64,000 nucleotides of DNA from Thiothrix unzii (GTDB lineage: Bacteria; Pseudomonadota; Gammaproteobacteria; Thiotrichales; Thiotrichaceae), in assembly GCF_017901175.1 (NCBI RefSeq), contig NZ_CP072793.1, forward strand, positions 1,674,001 through 1,738,000, read 5' to 3'. The notes under the pieces were generated by a model. That model was not told the origin of the DNA. It did not search any database and was given only the letters and a program-made list of their open reading frames with translations. A program made the translations under genes and the position numbers. How positions within the stretch are numbered: position 1 is the stretch's first letter; each line of letters opens with the position of its first letter. Positions 26,361-36,010 of this stretch are shown here, in pieces.

Positions 26361-29252
26361 TCACCCCGGTATTTGCTGAATCCGCTGCAACTCTTGTTCA
26401 CACAGCACTTTCAACATTGAAAGTGCGTCGTTCAGCACATCCCCACGCACTTTTTGTAACGCCTGATTGAGGTTATCGCACCCCCATTCCATTTGCTGAT
26501 CCCAATAACGTTGGTCGTTTTTATCCCAACCGTTCGTACCTGCCTCAGCACGATAAGTGAGTTTATCCAGCGGCAATAGCTGGTAAATATTCACCCACTC
26601 CCCTTCCACCCGCAGCATCAAGCTGGGGTTAAACACGTAATGCCCCTGACGCAGCCGGTAAAACAATTTGTAGTTATACGCCCCGTCGCGATACATCTCG
26701 TTTTTCGCCAATACTGACGACAGGTAGGCCCGTTGCTTGCGGTGCTTGGGTAAAACGTGATCAGGGAAATGCGCAATCGCATCCAACACCTCTTGTGTGC
26801 CAAACCCACCGCTTTTTATCAATTTCGACGGCAGTACCCGGTAAAACAGCACAATTAATAGATTCAGCAGGAAAAATTCCATGCCGCGCTTATCCAGCTT
26901 GATTAAACGCGCGTCCACCTGAATGCTAATGCTATCCGGCTCTAATGCCGCGTATATGCGCCCTAACGTCTGTTTAGCGTATTTCTCGTCCTTACTCGCT
27001 TGCTGTAACGCAATTTGAAACGCAGTAAACCCCTGATTATTCACCAGATCAGTATCCGCCCCGCGTTCCAGCAATTCCTCCACCAAGGCCGCATTTCCTA
27101 ACCAGGTTGCCGTCATTAACGGGGTTTGGTTAAACGGATTGCGGAAATCCACCCCAAATTGCTGGAGTTGCTGACGTAATGCCTGCGGATTTTTTGCCTG
27201 ATACGCCAGATAATGTTTCTGCTGAAGTAATTTAATCCCGTTTTCCGGGTGACGTGCTGGCTTAAAATCGACTAATAACAAATCCCGCAACCATTGGGTA
27301 TCGTCGTGAACTAACGCAATTTCAAACGCCGTCAACCGTGCTTTTTTATCATTGCCCTGAATCGCTTGTTGATGTAATTGCTGCAAAGTATCGTCGCGAT
27401 AAACCGTCCAAGTCGGGGTTTGCTGCTGTAAAATTTCGCGCCGAATCCGCTCGGCTTGTTCTTGTTTACCTTGCAGGCTCAGCTTGTGGGCTTCGCGCTG
27501 CCAATCCTCCAAACTTGACCCCTGATTTTCCAGCGTGAGGCTGTCTTGCGCTTGTTCCAGCCCTAGTAAACTCAATAAACGTTGCTGCGGGTCAGCTTCA
27601 ATCCAATACAAATCACACACCGCACGGGTTAACGCCACATACAACGCATTCACGTAAAACTTATAGGTTTCCAGTGACTTATCGGTTTTACTTTTAGCGC
27701 GTGCATAAGTTAAATCACCCTGTAAATCCGCCGGATTGACACCCTCGCACACTTCCCGAAACCGTTTGGCTTCAGCACTGAGGAAGTTGTACAAAATAAT
27801 ATTTTCGTACTCCAGCCCCTTGGCTTCTTGGATCGAAAACACCAGCGGCGTATTGAAATGCTGTTGCGCTTCCAACTTTTTCGACTCGTGCATTACCACC
27901 ACCCCAAAGCGCGTTGAGGTGCGGGTTTTAGCGTTTAACTCGCGGCGGATAGTGTCGCGATCTTGCAAAAACACCACCTTGCCCTGCACATGCCCGTTAC
28001 TATTCACCAAATAATTGCTTTCGCGGTCAATAGAGCCAAACCGCGCCTGCTTTAACAGCAATAAACGGTTCGCCAATGCCGTTACCTGCGGGGAATTGCG
28101 GTAATTGGTGTGCAAAATACGGATCAATTCCGCCTCGCCCTGCCCCGGCATTTCTTGGTAAAACAGGCTTTTAACCTTGCTCCACGAAAAGAAATTCGGG
28201 TGAACAATCTGATTGGCATCGCCGCACAATAAAAACCCACGCGGCTCACGTAAGGCTTTGAGAATTAAATAAAGCTGGCTATTGGTTAAATCCTGAACTT
28301 CATCCACCACCACAAAATCGTAACGTGGGCTGCTATACGTCACGTATTGATGGCTAACGATATTGCTATCGTAATACCCACTTTCCTGCAAAAAGCTCAA
28401 ATAGCTACTGAAAATAGCATAAACCGCCGCACGTTCTTCTTCCAAAAAGATCGACTGTTTAACCCCCAAATTCAGGTATTGCTCCCGGCTCAAATACGCC
28501 GTATCCACCGATGGCCCGGTAATCACCCCTTTAAACTCTTCAAATAATTTGTGCGCGTCTTTTATCGCCGAACGCGGTTGCCGCGCAAACCACGCTGCAA
28601 ACGTGTGAAAATCAATCGGTTTTCCCACCGGAATCTGAATGCTTTCCAAAAACTCCTGAAACGATAAAAAGTCCACCTGCTGCTGCGGATTATCGTAAGC
28701 GTGCGCGTAATACAAATCCCGCGCATTGCGCACCAAATATGTCGAAAGCGTCACATACAACACGTCCCCCGCCACCGCTTTCATCTTTTCTAAGGTCAGT
28801 GCCGTTTTGCCACTACCCGCCGAGCCAATAATCACCAACGGCGGAGTCAGTTGGTAAATCGCCTGTTGCACATCATCAAACGCAATGATTTTATCGAGTA
28901 AATTAAATCGTGGGTGCTGCGGATTCACATACGCCAACGCTGGCATATCTTCCGGCACGCTCTCCAGTAACGGAATAGCCTCTTCATCAAGTTGTGCCAC
29001 ACCGCGTAAAAACCGGGAACCGGCATAATCGTGATTTTTCAGGTATTCCAGCACCAGCGCGTAACGCTGACCCTGATAATGATGAAATGCCAGTAATAAA
29101 CGATCGGTGCGATTTAATCGCGCCCGATACAAATTATCACCGATCTTTTTGACATCGGCGGACTTTAAATCATCCGCTTCCATGAATTTTTGCCATTTAG
29201 CAAAACCCTGAATCGCTTGCGGATTTAATTCGTTATAAAGCAGGACTTGCAT
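26361..29252 (-). CDS. SF1 (UvrD/Rep-like) helicase with ankyrin repeats and a RelE-like N-terminus
   Basis: 963-residue multidomain protein. Residues 35-80 (NLYRARLNRTDRLLLAF, then LVLEYLKNHDY) resemble the beta-sheet core of RelE/ParE toxins. An SF1 helicase follows: Walker A GSAGSGKT at 143-150, DEVQD at 317-321, GDANQIVHP at 344-352, TNYRNS at 382-387 and motif VI YVALTRA near 565. About 735-795 are ankyrin-like repeats (FNQTPLMTATWLGNAALVEELL). The C-terminal 200 residues match nothing I know. It stands alone, convergent with a small gene. Such fusions often belong to mobile or defence loci, but the role here is inferred. Confidence 0.75.
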   Translation of the reverse strand: MQVLLYNELNPQAIQGFAKWQKFMEADDLKSADVKKIGDNLYRARLNRTDRLLLAFHHYQGQRYALVLEYLKNHDYAGSRFLRGVAQLDEEAIPLLESVPEDMPALAYVNPQHPRFNLLDKIIAFDDVQQAIYQLTPPLVIIGSAGSGKTALTLEKMKAVAGDVLYVTLSTYLVRNARDLYYAHAYDNPQQQVDFLSFQEFLESIQIPVGKPIDFHTFAAWFARQPRSAIKDAHKLFEEFKGVITGPSVDTAYLSREQYLNLGVKQSIFLEEERAAVYAIFSSYLSFLQESGYYDSNIVSHQYVTYSSPRYDFVVVDEVQDLTNSQLYLILKALREPRGFLLCGDANQIVHPNFFSWSKVKSLFYQEMPGQGEAELIRILHTNYRNSPQVTALANRLLLLKQARFGSIDRESNYLVNSNGHVQGKVVFLQDRDTIRRELNAKTRTSTRFGVVVMHESKKLEAQQHFNTPLVFSIQEAKGLEYENIILYNFLSAEAKRFREVCEGVNPADLQGDLTYARAKSKTDKSLETYKFYVNALYVALTRAVCDLYWIEADPQQRLLSLLGLEQAQDSLTLENQGSSLEDWQREAHKLSLQGKQEQAERIRREILQQQTPTWTVYRDDTLQQLHQQAIQGNDKKARLTAFEIALVHDDTQWLRDLLLVDFKPARHPENGIKLLQQKHYLAYQAKNPQALRQQLQQFGVDFRNPFNQTPLMTATWLGNAALVEELLERGADTDLVNNQGFTAFQIALQQASKDEKYAKQTLGRIYAALEPDSISIQVDARLIKLDKRGMEFFLLNLLIVLFYRVLPSKLIKSGGFGTQEVLDAIAHFPDHVLPKHRKQRAYLSSVLAKNEMYRDGAYNYKLFYRLRQGHYVFNPSLMLRVEGEWVNIYQLLPLDKLTYRAEAGTNGWDKNDQRYWDQQMEWGCDNLNQALQKVRGDVLNDALSMLKVLCEQELQRIQQIPG

Positions 29253-29415
29253 TCAACCATACTCAGCAATAGTTCACCCAAAAGCGCACTGAGGTTAACG
29301 GGCTTACCCTATGAAGGCAAGACCGTTCGGCGGCTTATCGAGTCAATAGGTAAGCTTTCTCGACATCGTGCGCCTTATCTGGTTTGCTTAACCCAGATTA
29401 GCCACAGGAATCCTT

Positions 29416-30975
29416 ATGCGCCCCCTGACTTTTGATAACCGCTTTGTGCGTGAACTCCCCGGTGACACCGACAATGTTAAGCTGTCGCGCCAAGTGTATG
29501 ACGCATTGTGGTCAAGCGTTACCCCCACGCCCGTCGCCGACCCGCGTTTACTAGCCTATTCGCCCGAAGTCGCCGCATTGCTGGGCTGGCAAGCTGAGGA
29601 CATGAATGATCCGCGTATTGCCCAAATATTTGGCGGCAATGCCTTGCTGGAAGGAATGCAACCTTACGCCGCGTGTTACGGTGGACATCAATTCGGCGGC
29701 TGGGCGGGGCAATTGGGCGATGGACGCGCAATATCTTTGGGGGAAAGCGTAAACGCGGCGGGGCAACGTTGGGAATTGCAACTCAAAGGCGCGGGACAAA
29801 CGCCGTATTCGCGCCGTGCAGATGGGCGGGCAGTATTGCGTTCTTCGGTGCGTGAGTTTTTGTGCAGCGAAGCCATGTTTCACCTTGGCATTCCGACTAC
29901 CCGCGCCTTAAGTCTGGTCATGACGGGCGATAAGGTCATGCGCGATATGCTTTATGATGGCAACCCCGCGCTTGAACCGGGAGCCATTGTGTGCCGGGTC
30001 GCGCCGTCGTTTATCCGTTTCGGCAATTTTGAATTACCCGCACAGCGCGGCGATTTGGGACTATTGGCGCAATTGGTGGATTTCACGATTGCGCGGGATT
30101 ACCCCGAACTGCAAGGTGATACTGCCAGCAAACGCGCTCAATGGTTTGTGGAAGTGTGCCGCCGCACCGCGATTATGATTGCGCACTGGATGCGGGTCGG
30201 CTTTGTGCATGGGGTAATGAATACCGACAATATGTCGATTCTGGGGTTGACCATTGACTACGGGCCTTACGGTTGGCTGGAAGATTACGACCCGATGTGG
30301 ACACCCAACACCACCGATGAACATGGTAAACGCTACACCTACGGGCAACAGCCGTACATTGGGCATTGGAATCTCGCACGCTTAAGCGACGCACTTATGC
30401 CACTGATTAAAGATTCGAGCATCTTGCAGGCAGGTTTACAAGCTTACGCGGATACTTACACCGAAACTTTTGGCGAAATGCTCGCGGCAAAATTTGGTAT
30501 TGTGACGTTATCGGACGCGGATGCGCCCTGGATCAATCAAGCCTTTGAATTACTGCATAAGTCCGAAGTCGACATGACCTTGTTTTTCCGTGAACTGGCT
30601 GAAATTGAGCTAGAACGACCCGATTTGGCCGTGTTAAACAGCGCGTTTTACCGCCCTGAATTATTCGCACAACAACGTGGTACGTGGGAGGCGTGGTTGC
30701 AACTTTATGTAGCACGTTTACAGCAAGATGGCTTAAGCGATCAGACTCGCCGCACCCGCATGAATGCGGTCAATCCGCGCTTTGTATTGCGTAATTACCT
30801 CGCGCAACAAGCGATTGATGCTGCTACCGAGGGGGATAATTCGCAGATTCTGGCGTTGTTGGATGCATTGCGTCACCCTTATGACGAGCAGACTGCTTAC
30901 GCACACTTTGCGGAAAAACGCCCGGAATGGGCGCGGCATAAGGCGGGCTGCTCCATGCTCTCGTGCAGCTCGTGA
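29416..30975 (+). CDS. selO: protein adenylyltransferase SelO (YdiU family)
   Basis: 519-residue pseudokinase-fold enzyme that transfers AMP from ATP to serine, threonine or tyrosine of target proteins and protects cells from oxidative stress. Family signatures include [23 protein letters not shown] (here broken at ACYGGHQFG and QLGDGRA), [24 protein letters not shown], and [22 protein letters not shown]. The C-terminal GCSMLSCSS carries the cysteine that is selenocysteine in animal SelO. CAGGAA precedes the ATG. It meets a spermidine synthase-like gene tail to tail with a 2-base gap. Confidence 0.95.
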   Translation: MRPLTFDNRFVRELPGDTDNVKLSRQVYDALWSSVTPTPVADPRLLAYSPEVAALLGWQAEDMNDPRIAQIFGGNALLEGMQPYAACYGGHQFGGWAGQLGDGRAISLGESVNAAGQRWELQLKGAGQTPYSRRADGRAVLRSSVREFLCSEAMFHLGIPTTRALSLVMTGDKVMRDMLYDGNPALEPGAIVCRVAPSFIRFGNFELPAQRGDLGLLAQLVDFTIARDYPELQGDTASKRAQWFVEVCRRTAIMIAHWMRVGFVHGVMNTDNMSILGLTIDYGPYGWLEDYDPMWTPNTTDEHGKRYTYGQQPYIGHWNLARLSDALMPLIKDSSILQAGLQAYADTYTETFGEMLAAKFGIVTLSDADAPWINQAFELLHKSEVDMTLFFRELAEIELERPDLAVLNSAFYRPELFAQQRGTWEAWLQLYVARLQQDGLSDQTRRTRMNAVNPRFVLRNYLAQQAIDAATEGDNSQILALLDALRHPYDEQTAYAHFAEKRPEWARHKAGCSMLSCSS

Positions 30976-30977
30976 GG

Positions 30978-31724
30978 CTATTCACCCAAGCCGCGCATTC
31001 GCCCCAAATGGCGTAACAGCGGAAACCCCAGCGACGCACTTAACTTAAACGCGGTGTCTTTTAGCGCACCGTTGGTTTGCCAGTCCTGCGCTTTACCCGC
31101 GAGAATCACCCAATTGCGACTGCTGGTCATCACGGTGCGGATGTCGGTAAAATGAGCGCGTAATGCATCGCGTAGCCGTGCGTCTTCGCGGTGTTCATTC
31201 CAGCAATTGAGCACTAACCAGCCGTCGTCCTTGAGTAACGCCGCACACCGCGCAATAAAATCATCGCGTAACTGCACGTCGTCCACCCCCGTGCCGTGGT
31301 ACAAGTCGGCGAAAATCACATCGGGTTTACGTAAATTTGGCGAATCTAAAAACTGATCCGCATCTTGCTGAATCACTTGCACCCGTTTGCTGCGCGGCAT
31401 CTGAAAAAAACGGTACGCCACTTCAATAACTTGCGCCCGTAATTCCACCGCCGTAATTTGAATACCCGGTATATGGTGGTGCAACGCCGTAACCAAACTA
31501 CCGCCGCCCATACCCAATACCAACACGCGCCGGGGCTGACAAAACAGCAATACCAGTAACATCGCTTGAGTGTATTCGTATTGCAACACGTGTGGCGCGG
31601 CTTTCAGGCAACGACTTTGTTCATCATTGGGGCAAAAACCAAGCACGCGGCATTCGCCATCGTCGGTGACGATAACTTCCCCTAATTCATCCGTTGCGGT
31701 GTAAAGTGTTTTTATCGGTGACAT
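30978..31724 (-). CDS. spermidine synthase-like methyltransferase-fold protein
   Basis: 248 residues with the aminopropyltransferase/methyltransferase fold. Key elements are VLVLGMGGGSLVTALH for nucleotide binding, the acidic strand end TAVELRAQVIEVA, VIQQDADQFLDS and VIFADLYHGTGV. The short N-terminal domain and the altered catalytic surroundings suggest a spermidine synthase-like orphan and not a bona fide SpeE; no speD is nearby. It is divergent from the roadblock gene across 160 bases containing an inverted repeat. Confidence 0.75.
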   Translation of the reverse strand: MSPIKTLYTATDELGEVIVTDDGECRVLGFCPNDEQSRCLKAAPHVLQYEYTQAMLLVLLFCQPRRVLVLGMGGGSLVTALHHHIPGIQITAVELRAQVIEVAYRFFQMPRSKRVQVIQQDADQFLDSPNLRKPDVIFADLYHGTGVDDVQLRDDFIARCAALLKDDGWLVLNCWNEHREDARLRDALRAHFTDIRTVMTSSRNWVILAGKAQDWQTNGALKDTAFKLSASLGFPLLRHLGRMRGLGE

Positions 31725-31774
31725 AGGTGCATTGCATACCGTTTATCGTTAAAAAACAGGGGAATATCGGCTGT

Positions 31775-31809
31775 TTTTAAATAGAAAATGCTAAATAATC
31801 TATTTAAAA
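31775..31809. promoter_or_regulatory. AT-rich inverted repeat in divergent promoter region
   Basis: Perfect 10-bp arms TTTTAAATAG and CTATTTAAAA separated by 15 bases, lying between the spermidine synthase-like gene and the roadblock gene. A TATACT at 31841 could be the minus-10 of the rightward gene. An operator is a reasonable reading but is unproven. Confidence 0.4.
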
Positions 31810-31884
31810 GATTATTAACAACAGGTGCTAAATAGCCGTCTATACTCATAGCGTCCAGCAGAAAATCACACACGGATAAACTGA

Positions 31885-32253
31885 ATGCACCCAATGAACC
31901 TAGCAAAAATTTTTAGCGATCTGAACCGGCAGCATCAAGGGATTGAGGCTTCCGCCATTATTTCCAATACAGGTTTAGCGTTATTTCACGACCCCATGCC
32001 AGGTGTTGACCCCGACCATGCCAGTGCATTGAGCGCGGCAATGTTGACATGGGGCGAATACGCCACCAAAAACCTGTTCACTGACACCCTAGATCATGTG
32101 GAATTACGTTGCTCGCAAGGTAATATTTTATTGAGCCGCGTCAGCCCCGATGCATTGATTGCGATTTTGACCCGTAATGATGTGGTACTGGAACAAATTT
32201 CCAACCATTTACACCATGTACTCGACGAAGTTTCAACCACCGCGCTTGGCTAA
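31885..32253 (+). CDS. Roadblock/LC7-domain protein
   Basis: 122 residues forming one roadblock domain: an N-terminal helix (LAKIFSDLNRQHQGIEASAII), central strands including VELRCSQGNILLSRVSPDALIAIL, and a C-terminal helix. Bacterial members such as MglB regulate Ras-like GTPases in polarity or motility. No small GTPase gene is adjacent, so any partner must be elsewhere. GGA seven bases before ATG 31885 favours this start, but the ATG at 31894 is also possible. It converges with mnmH. Confidence 0.75.
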   Translation: MHPMNLAKIFSDLNRQHQGIEASAIISNTGLALFHDPMPGVDPDHASALSAAMLTWGEYATKNLFTDTLDHVELRCSQGNILLSRVSPDALIAILTRNDVVLEQISNHLHHVLDEVSTTALG

Positions 32254-32258
32254 GCTGA

Positions 32259-33380
32259 TTACACAACCCCCACACTGCTGAGGTAATCACGCACTTCAGC
32301 AGGTGAACCACTGAATACCAGACGCTCCTGCTTTTTGCTGATTTGGTAGTCATACATCGGGTCGTAATAGTCCAGCAAAATCAGCCGCACCCAGTCGTAA
32401 TGCGCCTGCGTCGTGCCGTCACGCGCCTGTATCGCCAACGCCTGCTGCATCATCTTCAACACCGCCTGATGGCGTGCGCCCCCCAAACGCCGTTGGATTT
32501 TATCCAAACTGCCTAACAAATACCCGCTAAATGCCGCAAAACCACGTTCTACATCACCGTGATGTAACGCCGTAAAAGCCGCGCTGGTATCCACCACGTA
32601 TTCTTGATAACTGATTTCCACGCGTTCGGCATCCGCCACCTGCATCAATACCAACGGTGCCTCCCGCAAGCGCGTAAAAAACGTTTCCGGTAAATGCAAT
32701 GAGCCAATCATGCGACTTTCATCTTCAAATAACAGCGCGGACTGGGTTTGCAGCGCACGCAATAATTGAATCGCCAGCGCGTTTTCAAAACTGATTTGAC
32801 TCGGTTGCGGGGTCGGTTGCCCCCCAAAAGCAGAGCCACGGTGATTGGCTAAACCTTCCAAATCCATAGTACGTTGCAAGGTTTGCAAAAAGCGGGTTTT
32901 ACCAGAGCCGGTACGCCCGCTCAACACCACAGGTTGTAAGGTTGCCGGTAGGGTTTCAAGCTGATTCAGCAAAAACCGCCGCATCGCCTTATAGCCACCT
33001 TTGACACGCGGGTAATGCAGGCCAGTTTGTTCAAATAACCATTGCTGTGAAATCCGCGAACGCAAGCCACCGCGAAAACAGTACAACACCCCGTCAGGAT
33101 GTTCCCGCGCGAATTGTTCCCACGCCGCCACCCGCTGCGCTTTTACCTCGCCACTGACACGCTGCAAACCCAATGCAATCGCCGCGTCCTGCCCTTGTTG
33201 CTTATAGCGCGTGCCAATCGCCACCCGGTCTGCGTCATCCATTAACGGGTGATTTTGCGCAGTGGGAAATGCCCCCTCATGGAATTCGACGGGCGCACGC
33301 ACATCCAGCAGCGGCACATCACGCAAAAACAACGCTTGCAAGTCGTCGATTAAGGGCAAATCTTGGCGGGTTTTCAACAT
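32259..33380 (-). CDS. mnmH: tRNA 2-selenouridine synthase MnmH (SelU)
   Basis: Replaces the sulfur of 2-thiouridine at the wobble position of certain tRNAs with selenium, using selenophosphate. 373 residues: an N-terminal rhodanese domain with the active cysteine in YCFRGGLRS, then a P-loop domain with LSGRTGSGKTRFLQTL. LLDVRAPVEFHEGAFP is the typical opening. It follows selD by 2 bases, which supplies the selenophosphate. No selA or selB is in the window, so tRNA modification may be the main selenium use here. Confidence 0.95.
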   Translation of the reverse strand: MLKTRQDLPLIDDLQALFLRDVPLLDVRAPVEFHEGAFPTAQNHPLMDDADRVAIGTRYKQQGQDAAIALGLQRVSGEVKAQRVAAWEQFAREHPDGVLYCFRGGLRSRISQQWLFEQTGLHYPRVKGGYKAMRRFLLNQLETLPATLQPVVLSGRTGSGKTRFLQTLQRTMDLEGLANHRGSAFGGQPTPQPSQISFENALAIQLLRALQTQSALLFEDESRMIGSLHLPETFFTRLREAPLVLMQVADAERVEISYQEYVVDTSAAFTALHHGDVERGFAAFSGYLLGSLDKIQRRLGGARHQAVLKMMQQALAIQARDGTTQAHYDWVRLILLDYYDPMYDYQISKKQERLVFSGSPAEVRDYLSSVGVV

Positions 33381-33382
33381 GC

Positions 33383-34426
33383 TTAAACTACCGTGATCAA
33401 GGCTTCACCCGCGATTGGCGCACGCAAATAACCGATCGGTTGCAGCGTCATCCCCGCAGCAGCGCACACTTGCAAAAATGCCGCCTCCCCCGCCGGTTCC
33501 ACTGCCACCAATAAACCACCACTGGTTTGCGGGTCACAGACAATCTGACGTTGCCGCTCAGTCATCGCACCCAAGGCATAACCGTAACTGTCAAAATTGC
33601 GCTTTGCCCCACCCGGTGAACAATCCAGCTCCAAGTATTGCGGAATATGCGGCAACACCGGCACTTGATCGAACTGAATCACCGCCTGCAACTGGCTGCC
33701 TTCGCACATTTCGCGCAAATGCCCGCCCAAACCAAAGCCCGTCACATCCGTTAATGCGGTTACCCCGGACAACTGCCCCAGTTCCGCGCCCAGTGAGTTC
33801 ATCTGGCACATCACCTCAATCGCAAGGTTGCTGTGTTCGGGTAATAATACTTTGCGTTTTTGCGCCGTGGTCAAAATACCAATGCCCAACGGTTTGGTTA
33901 GGTACAATTGGCAACCGGCGGTGGCGGTACTGTTTTGCTTAAGGTGCGCGGTTGGCACAATGCCAGTAACGGCTAAACCAAAAATCGGTTCGGGTGCGTC
34001 AATGCTATGCCCACCGGCTAATGGAATGCCCGCATCCTGACACGCTTTACGCCCGCCTTCGACCACTTCACGCCCAACTTCCGGTGGCAATTTATCCAAA
34101 GGCCAACCAAAAATCGCAATCGCCATCAACGGTTTGCCACCCATTGCGTAAATATCGCTAATCGCATTGGTTGCCGCAATCCGCCCAAACGTAAACGGAT
34201 CATCCACAATCGGCATGAAAAAATCGGTAGTGCTAATCACCGCCGTGCCATTGCCCAAATCGTAAACCGCCGCATCGTCACGCGAACTGTTCCCGACCAG
34301 CAATGCATCGCACACATCCGGGGGTAACGTGCTGTGTAAAATGACATCCAGTACTGCCGGAGCGATTTTGCAACCACAACCGGAGCCGTGGCTGTATTCA
34401 GTCATGCGAATAGGTGCGTTGTTCAT
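33383..34426 (-). CDS. selD: selenide, water dikinase SelD
   Basis: Makes selenophosphate from selenide and ATP. 347 residues with the catalytic segment [10 protein letters not shown] near the start (Cys and Lys both present, no selenocysteine), then [32 protein letters not shown], split by the family's ATP-binding strands, and [14 protein letters not shown]. The ATG at 34426 overlaps the ribE stop (ATGA), so selD is coupled to the riboflavin operon and continues into mnmH. GGGKR-type loops are replaced by the [13 protein letters not shown] stretch near the C-terminus. Confidence 0.96.
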   Translation of the reverse strand: MNNAPIRMTEYSHGSGCGCKIAPAVLDVILHSTLPPDVCDALLVGNSSRDDAAVYDLGNGTAVISTTDFFMPIVDDPFTFGRIAATNAISDIYAMGGKPLMAIAIFGWPLDKLPPEVGREVVEGGRKACQDAGIPLAGGHSIDAPEPIFGLAVTGIVPTAHLKQNSTATAGCQLYLTKPLGIGILTTAQKRKVLLPEHSNLAIEVMCQMNSLGAELGQLSGVTALTDVTGFGLGGHLREMCEGSQLQAVIQFDQVPVLPHIPQYLELDCSPGGAKRNFDSYGYALGAMTERQRQIVCDPQTSGGLLVAVEPAGEAAFLQVCAAAGMTLQPIGYLRAPIAGEALITVV

Positions 34427-35085
34427 TTAATAAACCCGTGTTCAGCCAGAAAACTTTCCGTAAGACCGCTGGTTGCCGTGGAGTGCGCAGCTTTTTCACC
34501 CAGCAATAACCGCTCAAGGTAACGTGCAATCACATCCACTTCCAGATTCACTTTTGAGCCACTGCGGTAATCGGCGATGATGGTTTCATCAAGGGTGTGC
34601 GGCACAATATTGAGTTCAAAGTTACTGCCATCGACCTTATTGACGGTAAGGCTCGTGCCATCCACGGTAATCGAACCCTTCGCAGCAATGTATTTGGCTA
34701 ATGCATCCGGGGCGCGAATCGTAAAACGCACCGAACGCCCGTCATCATGACGACTCACCACTTCACCCAAACCGTCGACATGACCGCTGACTAAATGCCC
34801 ACCGAGGCGAGTTTGCAGGGTCAAGGCTTTTTCCAGATTCACCTTAGAACCCCGGCTGAGATTACCAAGGCTGGTTAACGACAAGGTTTCGCGCGAAACG
34901 TCAGCACTAAAGCTGCTGCTGTCGAAGGCAATAGCCGTCAGACATACGCCATTGACCGCGATACTGTCGCCAAGGGCTACGTCGCTCATGTCTAACTTGC
35001 CAACAGCAAGAGTTAAACGCAGGTCGCCACCTTTGGGTTGCATATCGCGGATAGTGCCGATGGCTTCGATGATTCCGGTAAACAT
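34423..35085 (-). CDS. ribE: riboflavin synthase alpha subunit
   Basis: Dismutates two 6,7-dimethyl-8-ribityllumazine molecules to riboflavin. 220 residues with two lumazine-binding repeats. The first opens [12 protein letters not shown] and holds VNGVCLTAI; the second holds [16 protein letters not shown] and VDGTSLTVN. The start is 7 bases after the stop of the restriction gene, and the end overlaps selD by 4 bases. In many gammaproteobacteria ribE follows ribD directly; here two restriction-modification genes lie between them. Confidence 0.95.
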   Translation of the reverse strand: MFTGIIEAIGTIRDMQPKGGDLRLTLAVGKLDMSDVALGDSIAVNGVCLTAIAFDSSSFSADVSRETLSLTSLGNLSRGSKVNLEKALTLQTRLGGHLVSGHVDGLGEVVSRHDDGRSVRFTIRAPDALAKYIAAKGSITVDGTSLTVNKVDGSNFELNIVPHTLDETIIADYRSGSKVNLEVDVIARYLERLLLGEKAAHSTATSGLTESFLAEHGFIK

Positions 35086-35092
35086 GGGGTAA

Positions 35093-36010
35093 TTAATCTC
35101 CGCTGGGTTTATTCAGCAATTCCCATAAATCATCCAGAAAAAGATGGTCTATGGTGCGGATGTGAGTGGAAAGTAATGCATCCTCCCGCATATTGGGGCG
35201 AATGTCACAATAATAAACCCCGTCTAATGGGTTTAATTTGACTGTGTACGCACGAAAGTGTCCGGGTAAAAATGTCGTGCTGATACCATAACTATTTTCT
35301 TGCTTGGTTTTTTTGCGCTGCACATCGTTGAGAAAAATCGCAATGTGCGGCAATGCGGTTCCGGTCAAGCGACTGTAAAGAAACTTATCGACGAACACCT
35401 TATCCAGTCTATCTTTACTGGATGTTTTGACTGAACCAATAACCTTTAAATCTCCGGCGTGGCGAATAAGTAAATCATGCTGATAACTAGTGTGGAACAG
35501 CAAAGCTCCAGCATCATCTTTCACCGGAACTTGTACAACACCTGCCGTGCAATCAGCCCCCATTTCCTGTAATAACAACCGAATGAGCCGTTCAAACAAA
35601 TCACCATTCACCTTGCGGGCTTGGTTCGATTTTCCCGCTGGCAGTGCATCGAGTGCCGCCCCAATTGTCTGTTGCAAGGTATAAATGATACGGATAATAC
35701 GGTCACGTTGTTCATCGTCAACCCGCTGACCCTGTTTCAAGTCTGTAAAGGTCTGGGTAAAATGTGAAATCATCGTCTCAAAACTTTCAGCCGTGTAAAA
35801 CAGACGAGTATTGATTGGACGACTGATATTGTATTGCCCTTCCACACCATACTGAAAAAACTGATAGTAGCTTTCGTTCTGCGAAACGATACGAGCCTGC
35901 AAGCCAGTTTCAACAAATGCCAAATACTGACGGCAAAAATCAATATAATCGCTAAGCTGCTGAAATTGCTGTTTATTAGCAGCATGATTGACCAAATCTG
36001 CTAATTTCAA
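35093..36010 (-). CDS. putative type II restriction endonuclease
   Basis: 305 residues directly after a DNA adenine methyltransferase, overlapping its stop by 4 bases (ATGA). The likely PD-(D/E)XK centre is QHDLLIRHAGDLKVIGSVKTSSKDR: an aspartate in HDLL and the lysine of SVKTS on adjacent strands. Such SVKTSSKDR segments are seen in several type II enzymes. The N-terminal half is helical and probably binds DNA. The recognition site cannot be told from sequence. The nuclease assignment rests on the motif plus its position next to the methylase. Confidence 0.75.
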   Translation of the reverse strand: MKLADLVNHAANKQQFQQLSDYIDFCRQYLAFVETGLQARIVSQNESYYQFFQYGVEGQYNISRPINTRLFYTAESFETMISHFTQTFTDLKQGQRVDDEQRDRIIRIIYTLQQTIGAALDALPAGKSNQARKVNGDLFERLIRLLLQEMGADCTAGVVQVPVKDDAGALLFHTSYQHDLLIRHAGDLKVIGSVKTSSKDRLDKVFVDKFLYSRLTGTALPHIAIFLNDVQRKKTKQENSYGISTTFLPGHFRAYTVKLNPLDGVYYCDIRPNMREDALLSTHIRTIDHLFLDDLWELLNKPSGD

